NCBI RefSeq assembly: GCF_051710625.1
Contig: NZ_JBPESN010000053.1
Span: 1-15,399 of the forward strand
Source: JBPESN01 sp051710625
GTDB taxonomy: Bacteria > Pseudomonadota > Gammaproteobacteria > Enterobacterales > Enterobacteriaceae
Direction: 5' to 3'
DNA: 15,399 nucleotides
Below are positions 7,663-14,949 of this stretch, piece after piece. Made by a program: the position numbers and the translations under genes. Numbering within the stretch: position 1 is the stretch's first letter; each line of letters opens with the position of its first letter. Below the pieces are notes generated by a model. That model saw only the letters and a list, made by a program, of their open reading frames with translations. It had not been told where the DNA came from and did no database searches.

Positions 7663-7678
7663 CGTGACATAAATCACA
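7663..7678. promoter_or_regulatory. Second good CRP-like site upstream of mtlA
   Basis: CGTGA-CATAAA-TCACA differs from the CRP dyad at only one conserved position. Its centre is 44 bases from the perfect site, again close to four helical turns. Confidence 0.65.
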
Positions 7679-7679
7679 A

Positions 7680-8049
7680 AAAGCTTATTGCCCGACCGCG
7701 ACTGCGGGCACTGTCTTATTGAAAGCACGCCTGTAACGAGGATAGGGCTTAAAGATCAATGGAAAAGGTGTAACAAAGTTACCGCCAAAAGCAGTCCCCC
7801 AAAGGGGGAGTCTGCGCCGCTAGACAGGACCGGGTTAGACACACCGGCGCCAGGCCCGCCATGAAGGCCGGCAGAGAATATTGCTCAGATGTAGCCTAGG
7901 GTTAACCGCGCAGCGGCCTAAAAAAAGACAGACCGCCACCGCCAGGGTAGCATCCTCAGGCTACAGGGGAGGCTATCAGGCGAGCCTCACACCGACCTTT
8001 AGAAATCACGCCCCCTGAGGCGAGGGCGATGAGACCCCCGGGGATACCA
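7680..8049. other. Stretch without a gene, rich in small inverted repeats
   Basis: No reading frame here resembles a known protein and I recognise no RNA gene. Inverted repeats occur at 7690-7709 (GCCCG/CGGGC), 7795-7809 (TCCCCC/GGGGGA around AAA), 7947-7964 (GTAGC/GCTAC) and 7969-7988 (GAGGCT/AGCCTC). A run of seven As at 7920-7926 would be a U run in a minus-strand transcript leaving yiaF, but its nearest hairpin is about 20 bases away. It may be worn-out coding or regulatory DNA or an unrecognised structured RNA. Confidence 0.4.
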
Positions 8050-8660
8050 TCAGGGCAACAGCGCGTCCACGCCGTTTTGCGCCTGTAGCAACTGCTGGTG
8101 CTGGTTTTGCAGCCCGGTCATAAGCTCATTGTATTGCGTCACCTGCAGTTGCGTGGGGAAGTTTACCGCCCAACCATCAAAGTTGGGTTGACCCTGCCCC
8201 GTCTGCATGGCGAGAAAATCACCCACGTGAACCAGCTGTTCCGCCAGTGAAGACGCGGCGCCAATGACCGGCATGACTTTCTGCACCGGTCCGGTCACCA
8301 GCTTGTCGTAGGCCTGCGCGAGCGCCTGCCGATGGGACAGGTAATCCTGCGGCACGCGGATTTGGCTTATCTCATCCAGCACCGCTACCAGTGAACCATT
8401 AACCGAGCTGAGGAATTTGTCGCTGAAGATTTGCAAAATCTGTAATTATTAGCGTAAGGGCCAAACTGCTTTTTTTGCGCCGCGCTCAGGGTGGGGATCC
8501 GTTCACCACCGGGCAAAATCGTATTTTGCAGAAATTGTATAAAGGCCTGGCGCTGTTCCGGTTCTTTATCGCCGCAGCCGGTCAACTGAAAGACGCCCAG
8601 TAATACAACAAGCATCGCCAGCAGCGGCCGGTAGAGGCCATTGCGCTCCCTTAAGGTCAT
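8050..8660 (-). pseudogene. yiaF: YiaF (DUF3053) lipoprotein, frameshifted
   Basis: The start ATG 8660 has GGAG eight bases upstream. The N-terminus carries a lipoprotein signal peptide (LLAMLVVLLGVFQLTGCGDK) with lipobox LTGC, then AFIQFLQNTILPGGERIPTL and AAQKKQFGPYANNY, all matching YiaF of E. coli, a protein of unknown role. At about 8445 one base appears lost; the first frame runs to a stop at 8385, while the homology continues in a second frame with LQIFSDKFLSSVNG, ISQIRVPQDYL and SLAEQLVHVGDFLAMQTG to the stop at 8050. Around 35 residues are also missing after the VPQDYL segment compared with the 236-residue E. coli protein. The gene lies next to glyS-glyQ and ghrB, the same neighbourhood as in E. 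coli. Confidence 0.85.
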
Positions 8661-8759
8661 AACCTTTACTCCTGTAAATGAAGGACTTATTTTCCCGGTT
8701 TAGGTATTTACTTCGCCTTCCCTGCTTCAGTAACAATATAGTGCAGTTTTGCGACGGGC

Positions 8760-8776
8760 AAAAACCGCTGGCGCGG
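8760..8776 (-). terminator. Weak candidate terminator of glyQS
   Basis: On the minus strand, CCGC-GCCA-GCGG followed by five Ts lies 40 bases after the glyS stop. The stem is only four pairs, so this is a weak call. Confidence 0.35.
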
Positions 8777-8816
8777 CGCCGGGTCGACGTCGACGTGCCG
8801 GCAGGCAACGCGCAGC

Positions 8817-10886
8817 CTATTGCAGCAGCGAAATATCCGCGACCTGCAAAAACAGCTTGCGCAGCTGCGCGAGCAGCGTTAGACGGTTAATACGCACCTG
8901 ATGGTCGTCCGCCATCACCATAACGCCATCAAAGAACGCGTCCACCGGCTCACGCAGCGCCGCCAGCTCTACCAGCGCGTCCTGATAGCGACCCGTTTCG
9001 AATAGCGGCTGTAGTTTTTCGCGCAACACCACCAAATGGGTCGCCAGCGTGATTTCCGCCGGGTCCTTGAGCACTGAGACCTGCAAGTCTTCGTGGACCG
9101 GATCGTCAGATTTGGCCAGTATGTTCGATACCCGCTTGTTGGCCGCCGCCAGCGACGCGGCTTCCTCCAGGGTGCGGAAATAGCTCACCGCGCGTACCCG
9201 GGAATCGAAATCTGCCGGGCGAGTCGGACGCCGCGCCAGCACCGCCTGAATGGTGTCGACGCTGTGCCCCTGCTCCTGGTACCAGGCGCGGAAACGGCCG
9301 AGCATAAAATCGATGACATCATTCACTACAGCGTCATTGGTCAGCTTCTCGCCGTAGAGGCGCACCGTTTCTTCCGTCAGCGTCTGCAGGTCGAGCGGCA
9401 GCTGTTTTTCCACGATAATGCGCAGCACGCCGAGCGCGGCACGGCGCAGGGCGAAAGGATCTTTATCCCCTTTAGGATGCTGGCCGATGCCGAAAATGCC
9501 GGCCAGCGTATCCATCTTGTCGGCAATGGCGACCGCGCAGGACACCAGAGTCGTGGGGAGCGCATCGCCGGCAAATCGCGGCTGATACTGCTCTTTTTGC
9601 GCCAGCGCCACCGCTTCCTGCTCGCCGTCGTGGCGGGCGTAATGCATACCCATCACGCCCTGGGTGTCGGTAAATTCAAACACCATATTGGTCATTAGGT
9701 CGCACTTGGACAACCGGCCGGCGCGCGCGGCCTGGGGCACATCCGCGCCAATCCGGCCGGCGATCCAGGCCGCCAGAGCTTCGATCCGGCCGCTTTTGTC
9801 GCGCAGCGTGCCGAGCTGTTTTTGAAACAGCACCGTATCCAGCCGCGGCAGACGATCTTCCAGCCGCTGTTTGCGGTCGGTGTTAAAGAAGAACTCCGCA
9901 TCAGCCAGGCGTGGACGCACGACCTTTTCATTACCGGCGATGATCTGGCGGGGATCTTTCGACTCGATATTCGCCACGAAAATAAAGTGCGGCAGCAGGT
10001 TGCCCGCTGCATCGTAAACCGGGAAATATTTCTGGTCACCTTTCATGGTGTAAACCAGCGCCTCCGCCGGCACCGCCAGAAACTTCTCTTCAAAGCGGGC
10101 GGTGAGCACCACCGGCCATTCCACCAGCGAGGTGACCTCTTCCAGCAGGCTCTCGCTCAGATCGGCCACGCCGCCTAACCGTTTGGCCGCCGCTTCCGCA
10201 TCTCTGCGAATGGTCTCTTTACGCTGCAAATAGTCCGCCATCACCCGGCCGCGATCCAGCAGCACCTGCGGATACTGATCGGCGTGCTCCAGGCTGATTT
10301 CCCGTTCACCCATAAAACGGCGACCGCGCACGATACGATCGGCATCAATGCCGAGCACATTGCCCGCAATGACGCCGTCGTCCAGCAGCAGCGTCACGGT
10401 GTGCACTGGCCGGATGAACTGGGTTTCATTGTCGCCCCAGCGCATCATTTTCGGGATCGGCAGCTTGCCCAGCGCACGGCTGACCATGCTGCACAGCAGC
10501 TCTTGCACCGGCTGCCCCTTCACGCGGGCGCGATAGACCAGCCATTCCCCTTTATCGGTCGCGAGACGTTCGGCCTGGCTGACCGTAATGCCGCAGCCGC
10601 GCGCCCAGCCTTCGGCCGCTTTGGTGGGATTGCCGTCAGCGTCAAACGCCTGTGCGATGGCGGGACCGCGCTTCTCAACGTCACTGTCGGCCTGTGCGCC
10701 GCTGAGCGCGGCGACCTTGACCGCCAGCCGGCGCGGTGCGGCAAACCAGCTGACTTCGCCGTGGCAAACGTTGGCCGCATCGAGTTCGCCGCTAATGTGG
10801 GTGGCAAAGGCCTCAGCCAACGCGCGCAGCGCCTTGGGCGGCAGTTCTTCCGTGCCTATTTCCACCAGAAAAGTGTGTTGCGTCAT
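8817..10886 (-). CDS. glyS: Glycyl-tRNA synthetase beta subunit
   Basis: This is a full-length 689-residue protein, the same size as E. coli GlyS, aligned from FLVEIGTEELPPKALR to ISLLQ without a break. With GlyQ it forms the tetrameric bacterial glycyl-tRNA synthetase, which charges tRNA-Gly; the beta subunit contributes mainly tRNA recognition. Conserved landmarks include GPAIAQAFD, MRWGDNETQFIRPVHTVTLL, LSESLLEEVTSLVEWPVVL, AEALVYTMKGDQKYFPVY, KVVRPRLADAEFFFNTDR, FGIGQHPKGDKDPFALRRAA and DFMLGRFRAWYQ. The start ATG 10886 has a GAGG site six bases upstream, nine bases after the glyQ stop, so the two are cotranscribed and probably translated in step. No damage is visible. It is one of the few genes here that an obligate symbiont cannot lose. 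Confidence 0.98.
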   Translation of the reverse strand: MTQHTFLVEIGTEELPPKALRALAEAFATHISGELDAANVCHGEVSWFAAPRRLAVKVAALSGAQADSDVEKRGPAIAQAFDADGNPTKAAEGWARGCGITVSQAERLATDKGEWLVYRARVKGQPVQELLCSMVSRALGKLPIPKMMRWGDNETQFIRPVHTVTLLLDDGVIAGNVLGIDADRIVRGRRFMGEREISLEHADQYPQVLLDRGRVMADYLQRKETIRRDAEAAAKRLGGVADLSESLLEEVTSLVEWPVVLTARFEEKFLAVPAEALVYTMKGDQKYFPVYDAAGNLLPHFIFVANIESKDPRQIIAGNEKVVRPRLADAEFFFNTDRKQRLEDRLPRLDTVLFQKQLGTLRDKSGRIEALAAWIAGRIGADVPQAARAGRLSKCDLMTNMVFEFTDTQGVMGMHYARHDGEQEAVALAQKEQYQPRFAGDALPTTLVSCAVAIADKMDTLAGIFGIGQHPKGDKDPFALRRAALGVLRIIVEKQLPLDLQTLTEETVRLYGEKLTNDAVVNDVIDFMLGRFRAWYQEQGHSVDTIQAVLARRPTRPADFDSRVRAVSYFRTLEEAASLAAANKRVSNILAKSDDPVHEDLQVSVLKDPAEITLATHLVVLREKLQPLFETGRYQDALVELAALREPVDAFFDGVMVMADDHQVRINRLTLLAQLRKLFLQVADISLLQ

Positions 10887-10895
10887 GGCTGCCTC

Positions 10896-11810
10896 TTAGT
10901 TCTCATTCTTCTTGCACATTGGGAAACCCAGCGCTTCGCGTGAAGCGTAGTAGGCTTCTGCCACGGCCTTGGTCAACGTGCGGATCCGCAGGATATAGCG
11001 CTGGCGCTCCATCACCGAAATGGCTTTGCGGGCGTCGAGCAAATTGAAACTGTGCGCCGCCTTCAAAATGCGCTCATAGGCCGGCAGCGGCAGCGGTTTT
11101 TCCAAAGCCAGCAGGTTTTGCGCCTCTTTTTCATACTGTTCAAAACAGGTGAACAGAAAATCCACATCGGCATATTCAAAGTTGTAGGTGGATTGCTCGA
11201 CTTCGTTTTGGTGGAACACGTCGCCATAGGTGGTACGACCTAGCGGCCCATCGCTCCATACCAAATCATAAACGCTGTCGACGCCCTGCAGATACATTGC
11301 CAAACGCTCAAGCCCGTAGGTGATTTCCCCCGTGACTGGCCGGCATTCCAGCCCACCCACCTGCTGAAAATAAGTGAATTGCGTCACTTCCATACCGTTC
11401 AGCCAGACTTCCCAACCCAGCCCCCAGGCGCCCAGTGTCGGGTTTTCCCAGTTGTCCTCCACGAAACGAATATCGTGAATAGTGGGATCCAGGCCAACTT
11501 CTCTCAGCGAACCGAGATATAATTCCTGGATATTCTCTGGCGAGGGTTTGATGATGACCTGGAACTGGTAGTAATGCTGCAGCCGGTTGGGGTTTTCACC
11601 GTAGCGGCCATCCGTGGGACGGCGCGAAGACTGCACGTAGGCGGCGGCGATGGGCTCCGGGCCAAGCGCCCGCAGACAGGTCATGGGATGGGACGTCCCC
11701 GCGCCGACTTCCATATCCAGCGGCTGGACGATAGTGCAGCCCTGGCGCGCCCAGTAATCCTGGAGCGTCAGGATCAGGCCCTGAAAGGTCTTGGGATCAA
11801 ACTTTTGCAT
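10896..11810 (-). CDS. glyQ: Glycyl-tRNA synthetase alpha subunit
   Basis: This 304-residue protein (E. coli 303) is the catalytic class II subunit that activates glycine. Conserved blocks include ILTLQDYWARQGCTIVQPLD, EVGAGTSHPMTCLRALGP, SRRPTDGRYGENPNRLQHYY, FVEDNWENPTLGAWGLGWEV, GLERLAMYLQGVDSVYDL and LLDARKAISVMERQRYILRI. The start ATG 11810 (MQKFDPKTFQG) was chosen because it matches the family N-terminus; the open frame extends 29 codons further up to 11897 but that part is not conserved. No clear Shine-Dalgarno sequence precedes ATG 11810, which is unusual for so abundant a protein. It is the first gene of glyQ-glyS and is intact. Confidence 0.98.
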   Translation of the reverse strand: MQKFDPKTFQGLILTLQDYWARQGCTIVQPLDMEVGAGTSHPMTCLRALGPEPIAAAYVQSSRRPTDGRYGENPNRLQHYYQFQVIIKPSPENIQELYLGSLREVGLDPTIHDIRFVEDNWENPTLGAWGLGWEVWLNGMEVTQFTYFQQVGGLECRPVTGEITYGLERLAMYLQGVDSVYDLVWSDGPLGRTTYGDVFHQNEVEQSTYNFEYADVDFLFTCFEQYEKEAQNLLALEKPLPLPAYERILKAAHSFNLLDARKAISVMERQRYILRIRTLTKAVAEAYYASREALGFPMCKKNEN

Positions 11811-11854
11811 GTTGAATTCGCACGCATTGCAAGTGAATGTAATGAGAAGGCACC

Positions 11855-11882
11855 AGTATACCCTCTGGCGTTCAGATATACA
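11855..11882 (-). promoter_or_regulatory. Candidate glyQS promoter
   Basis: On the minus strand TGTATA (11882-11877) and TATACT (11860-11855) are 16 bases apart, with the expected start about 40 bases before glyQ. The -10 matches five of six consensus bases and the -35 is poor. Confidence 0.4.
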
Positions 11883-12046
11883 GCCCGGATCCGGCAACAG
11901 CTGCGAATACGCGCCGCAGATTTAATCAGAACGGTCAGCGCTGTGCTTAATCGCCGAACGGCAGGAAGGCCTATGCAACGCCATTGGCAGCGAGACATCA
12001 CCTGCGTCAGCGTCCAACAACGACAGGGTGCGCTAGCGGGGATCCC

Positions 12047-12484
12047 ATGGTGATCCGCCCGCTACGTCAGGAGGATTCGCCGGCGGTGCTCACGCTTTGG
12101 CTTGAGAGCACCACCCGTGCGCATCCTTTTATCTCGCCTGCCTATTGGCAGAAGAGCCTGCCGTCGGTGCGCGATGAGTATCTGCCCGCCGCCCGTACCT
12201 GGGTGGCAGAACAGGACGCCAACCTCGCCGGTTTTATCAGCGTGTCACTCGGCAAGGTGGTGGGAGCGCTGTTTGTGGCGCAAGCCTATCAGCGCCGCGG
12301 CGTAGGATTGGCGCTGATGACAATGGCGCAGCAGGCTTATCCCGCGCTCACGCTGGAAGTTTACCGGCTGAACCACAACGCCTGCCGGTTTTATCATCAC
12401 GCGGCTTCTTCCCTATCGCGCAGCGGCTTAACGGTAAAACTGGCCATCTCATCCTCCAACTGCACTGGTACGCCGGCGGTATAA
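12047..12484 (+). pseudogene. yiaC: YiaC-like GNAT acetyltransferase with frameshifted C-terminus
   Basis: The start ATG 12047 (or GTG 12050, equivalent to the E. coli start) follows GGGG at 12038-12041. The sequence VIRPLRQEDSPAVLTLWLES, then HPFISPAYW, VRDEYLPAARTWV, LAGFISVSLGKVVGALFVAQ and YQRRGVGLALM is that of a GNAT N-acetyltransferase; the QRRGVG loop binds acetyl-CoA. E. coli YiaC is reported to acetylate protein lysines. After ACRFYHH the frame goes wrong: the expected GFFPIAQRLNGKTGHLILQ lies one frame over and runs to about 12510, while the main frame ends at 12484 with unrelated residues. The catalytic fold up to strand 5 is kept, so residual activity cannot be excluded, but the last beta strands are scrambled. 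Position near ghrB agrees with the E. coli order. Confidence 0.75.
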
Positions 12485-12661
12485 TGCACGCCGTCTCCCG
12501 TCCCTCATCCTGAGCGCCAGACCGGAACCGCTATCCTCCTGCGGCGTTGTCCGGGGTCCTCCCCGTGTCCGCATCTCTCGGCGGCGCGCCTGTTCCCCGC
12601 AGTAAAAAGTGGTATGCTGATTAATAATGCATCTGGTAATCACTGATTAATGGAGAATTCG

Positions 12662-13714
12662 ATGAAGTCTGCTGTGATTTTGTATAAAGCCATCCTGGAA
12701 GATTTACGCCGACGTCTGGACAAACATTTCAGCGTAACGGCGTTCGACGGGCTTACCGACGACAATTTGCAGCAACACGCGCAGGCCCTGACGAAAGCGG
12801 TGGGTCTTATCGGCGCCGGTGGGAAGGTCAATGAGACTCTGCTTGAGCGTATGCCGGCGCTAAAAGCCGCCTCGACAATCTCCGTGGATTACGACAATTT
12901 TGATGTGCAGGCGTTGAGCGCGCGGGGCGTACTTCTGATGCATACCCCGACCGTATTAACCGATACCGTGGCGGATACCTTAATGGCGTTGGTGCTCGCC
13001 ACCGCGCGCCGGGTAGTCGAATCGGCGGAACGGGTCAAAGGCGGCGAATGGCAGCTCAGCATTGATGAAAACTGGTACGGCGTCAATGTGCATCATAAGA
13101 CCCTGGGCGTGGTGGGCATGGGCCGCATCGGCATGGCGCTGGCGCAGCGCGCCCACGCCGGTTTTGATATAAACGTGCTTTATCATGCGCGCAGTCAGCA
13201 TCCTGAAGCGGGAAAGCGTTACGACGCCCGCTACTGCGATCTCGACACCTTGCTGCCGCAAGCGGATTTCGTCTGCCTGATCCTGCTGTTAACGGAACAG
13301 ACACATCATTTAATCGACGCCGCCTGGCTGGCGAAAATGAAGCCCGGCGCCATTCTCATCAATGCGGGCCGCGGTCCGGTGGTGGATGAAGCGGCACTGA
13401 TCGCGGCGCTGGAAAACCTCACCCTCCTTGGCGCCGGACTCGATATGTTCGAGCAGGAGCCGCTGCCGGTAACGTCGCCGCTGATGCTGCGCCTGCCCAA
13501 TGTCGTAGCGCTGCCGCATATCGGCTCCGCCACCCATGAGACGCGCTACTACAACATGGCCGCCGACGCGGTGAATAATCTTATCCCCGCCCTTACCGGC
13601 CGGGTGGAGAAAAACTGCGTCAATCCGGAGATTCTCCCCGGCCATTACGGCGACGGCCAATACCAGGCCCGGCGGCGCGACAACCGCCGCGGCGCCGACA
13701 GTCGCCCGCGGTGA
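12662..13714 (+). CDS. ghrB: Glyoxylate/hydroxypyruvate (2-ketogluconate) reductase GhrB, possibly impaired
   Basis: This NADPH-dependent D-2-hydroxyacid dehydrogenase reduces glyoxylate, hydroxypyruvate and 2-ketogluconate. ATG 12662 was chosen over ATG 12650 because GGAG at 12652-12655 is correctly spaced for it. The dinucleotide motif GMGRIG is at about 152-157, and the catalytic triad is present: Arg237 (NAGRGPVVDE), Glu266 (FEQEP) and His286 (LPHIGSATHE). Several family-conserved positions are altered: Gly76 in ISVGYDNFD is Asp, the Pro in LPLT is Leu209, and the KGEI stretch before GLD is changed. The C-terminus runs on for about 24 Arg-rich residues after KNCVNPEIL, where E. coli GhrB (324 residues) stops. 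The reading frame is open at 350 residues, but these changes suggest relaxed selection or early decay. Confidence 0.85.
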   Translation: MKSAVILYKAILEDLRRRLDKHFSVTAFDGLTDDNLQQHAQALTKAVGLIGAGGKVNETLLERMPALKAASTISVDYDNFDVQALSARGVLLMHTPTVLTDTVADTLMALVLATARRVVESAERVKGGEWQLSIDENWYGVNVHHKTLGVVGMGRIGMALAQRAHAGFDINVLYHARSQHPEAGKRYDARYCDLDTLLPQADFVCLILLLTEQTHHLIDAAWLAKMKPGAILINAGRGPVVDEAALIAALENLTLLGAGLDMFEQEPLPVTSPLMLRLPNVVALPHIGSATHETRYYNMAADAVNNLIPALTGRVEKNCVNPEILPGHYGDGQYQARRRDNRRGADSRPR

Positions 13715-13845
13715 GAGCGACGTTTTTCTTGCTCCTGACAGGGGGCGATGACGCTGCGGTTTAGGCTGTCGGTGCTATGATTACCCCCTATGCTATTTGC
13801 TATTCGCGCAACAAAGGAATTTGCCAGTAATGAAAGGAAAGAAAA

Positions 13846-14847
13846 ATGAGCGTAAGTGAGACATGGCTGAAGGCAACCTCTTACCTGTTAATGTTTCTTT
13901 TTATCACCCTAATCATCCCGCTGCATTTGTTTCCCTGCTTTATCGCCGGCTTTCTGGCGTATGAGGTAATCATTTCTCTGACGCCGTGGTTTGAACGTCT
14001 GGTGGGCAGCGGCCGCGCACGTTGGGTCGTGGTAACGCTGATTGCCGCATTTGTGGTCATTGCCATGACGCTGGGTATCGTGAGCCTGGTAAGCTTCCTG
14101 ACCTCGGACATCCAGCGCGGTATCGACATTACCGCCGAAACCAACCGCATCTTTTCCGACGTGAAGAACCGCATTCCTGATTATCTCCCCTCGTTCCTGC
14201 CCGAAAGCGCGGAAGAGCTGAAAGATCAGCTCTTTGCCTTGGTCGAGTCCAATTTAATTATTATCCGCAACATGGGCCGCTCTTTCCTGCACGGGCTGAT
14301 TGCCATTTTTATCGGCCTTATTATCGGCGCGGTAATTTCGCTGAATAAGCCGTCCGGTCGTAACACCTATTTTAAGCAGCAGTTGCTGGAGCGCCTGCAT
14401 TATCTCTCTCAGGCGTTCCGCAATATTGTCTTCGCCCAAATTAAAGTGTCGCTGGTCAATACCTTGCTGACGTCGATGATGATTCTAGTGCTGTTCCCGC
14501 TGTTCGGCGTGCATCTGCCGCTGGGTAAAACGCTGATCGTAGCCACTTTTATCTTCGGCCTGCTGCCGATTATCGGTAATCTTATTTCCAATTTCATGAT
14601 TATCATTTCAGCGCTCTCCATCTCCTTGAGCGTGGGGGGCGTGATGGTGCTGTACCTCATCTTGATTCACAAGTTGGAGTATTTCCTCAATGCCGAGATC
14701 GTCGGCAGCTGCATCAATGCCAAATCCTGGGAGCTACTGCTGGCAATGCTTATCTTCGAGGCGGCGTTTGGTTTGGAAGGATTGGTAGCGGCGCCGATTT
14801 ATTACGCTTACCTGAAAACCGAATTGCGGGCGCGGGAACTGATTTAA
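13846..14847 (+). CDS. AI-2E family (UPF0118, PerM-like) inner-membrane transporter
   Basis: This intact 333-residue integral membrane protein starts at ATG 13846 behind AAAGGAAAG. Hydrophobic segments lie at about 12-46, 59-86, 147-166, 198-222, 228-245, 248-276 and 296-323, with a soluble stretch at about 88-140 between the second and third, the usual layout of the family. The segment FGLLPIIGNLIS (about 237-248) corresponds to the family's Pro-Asn-Ile-Gly motif, and the C-terminal FGLEGLVAAPIYYAYLK is also typical. Members include the E. coli proteins YhhT, YdiK and PerM and a putative autoinducer-2 exporter; substrates of most are unknown, and this one is not clearly YhhT or YdiK, so no symbol is given. 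It appears to be a single-gene unit. The IS3-family element begins only 30 bases after its stop but does not disrupt it. Confidence 0.85.
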   Translation: MSVSETWLKATSYLLMFLFITLIIPLHLFPCFIAGFLAYEVIISLTPWFERLVGSGRARWVVVTLIAAFVVIAMTLGIVSLVSFLTSDIQRGIDITAETNRIFSDVKNRIPDYLPSFLPESAEELKDQLFALVESNLIIIRNMGRSFLHGLIAIFIGLIIGAVISLNKPSGRNTYFKQQLLERLHYLSQAFRNIVFAQIKVSLVNTLLTSMMILVLFPLFGVHLPLGKTLIVATFIFGLLPIIGNLISNFMIIISALSISLSVGGVMVLYLILIHKLEYFLNAEIVGSCINAKSWELLLAMLIFEAAFGLEGLVAAPIYYAYLKTELRARELI

Positions 14848-14910
14848 CCGGTGATGGCCTGCGTGCATACCTGGCGCTGTAGTGGCACACTGAATTTGGC
14901 CACCTGAACA

Positions 14911-14929
14911 GAGGTGATATGCTCACCTC
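14911..14929 (+). repeat. Hairpin at the start of the IS3-family element
   Basis: GAGGTGA (14911-14917) and TCACCTC (14923-14929) are perfect 7-bp inverted arms around TATGC. The left arm includes GTG 14914, which is in frame with the transposase gene. Hairpins of this kind near an IS terminus can block translation from transcripts entering from outside; here that role is inferred. Confidence 0.6.
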
Positions 14930-14949
14930 AGAACAACACAGGGGCACCA

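Noticed and set aside
7740..8049. CsrB-like or RNase P-like RNA
   Set aside because: A few GGA motifs and hairpins are present, but not the regular GGA-loop pattern of CsrB nor the conserved blocks of RNase P RNA.
8783..8794. 12-bp perfect palindrome GTCGACGTCGAC after glyS
   Set aside because: A tandem 6-bp sequence in GC-rich DNA with no associated promoter or second copy; no function can be supported.
10284..10943. 219-codon plus-strand open frame
   Set aside because: Antisense to the conserved glyS gene in high-GC DNA; no family resemblance.
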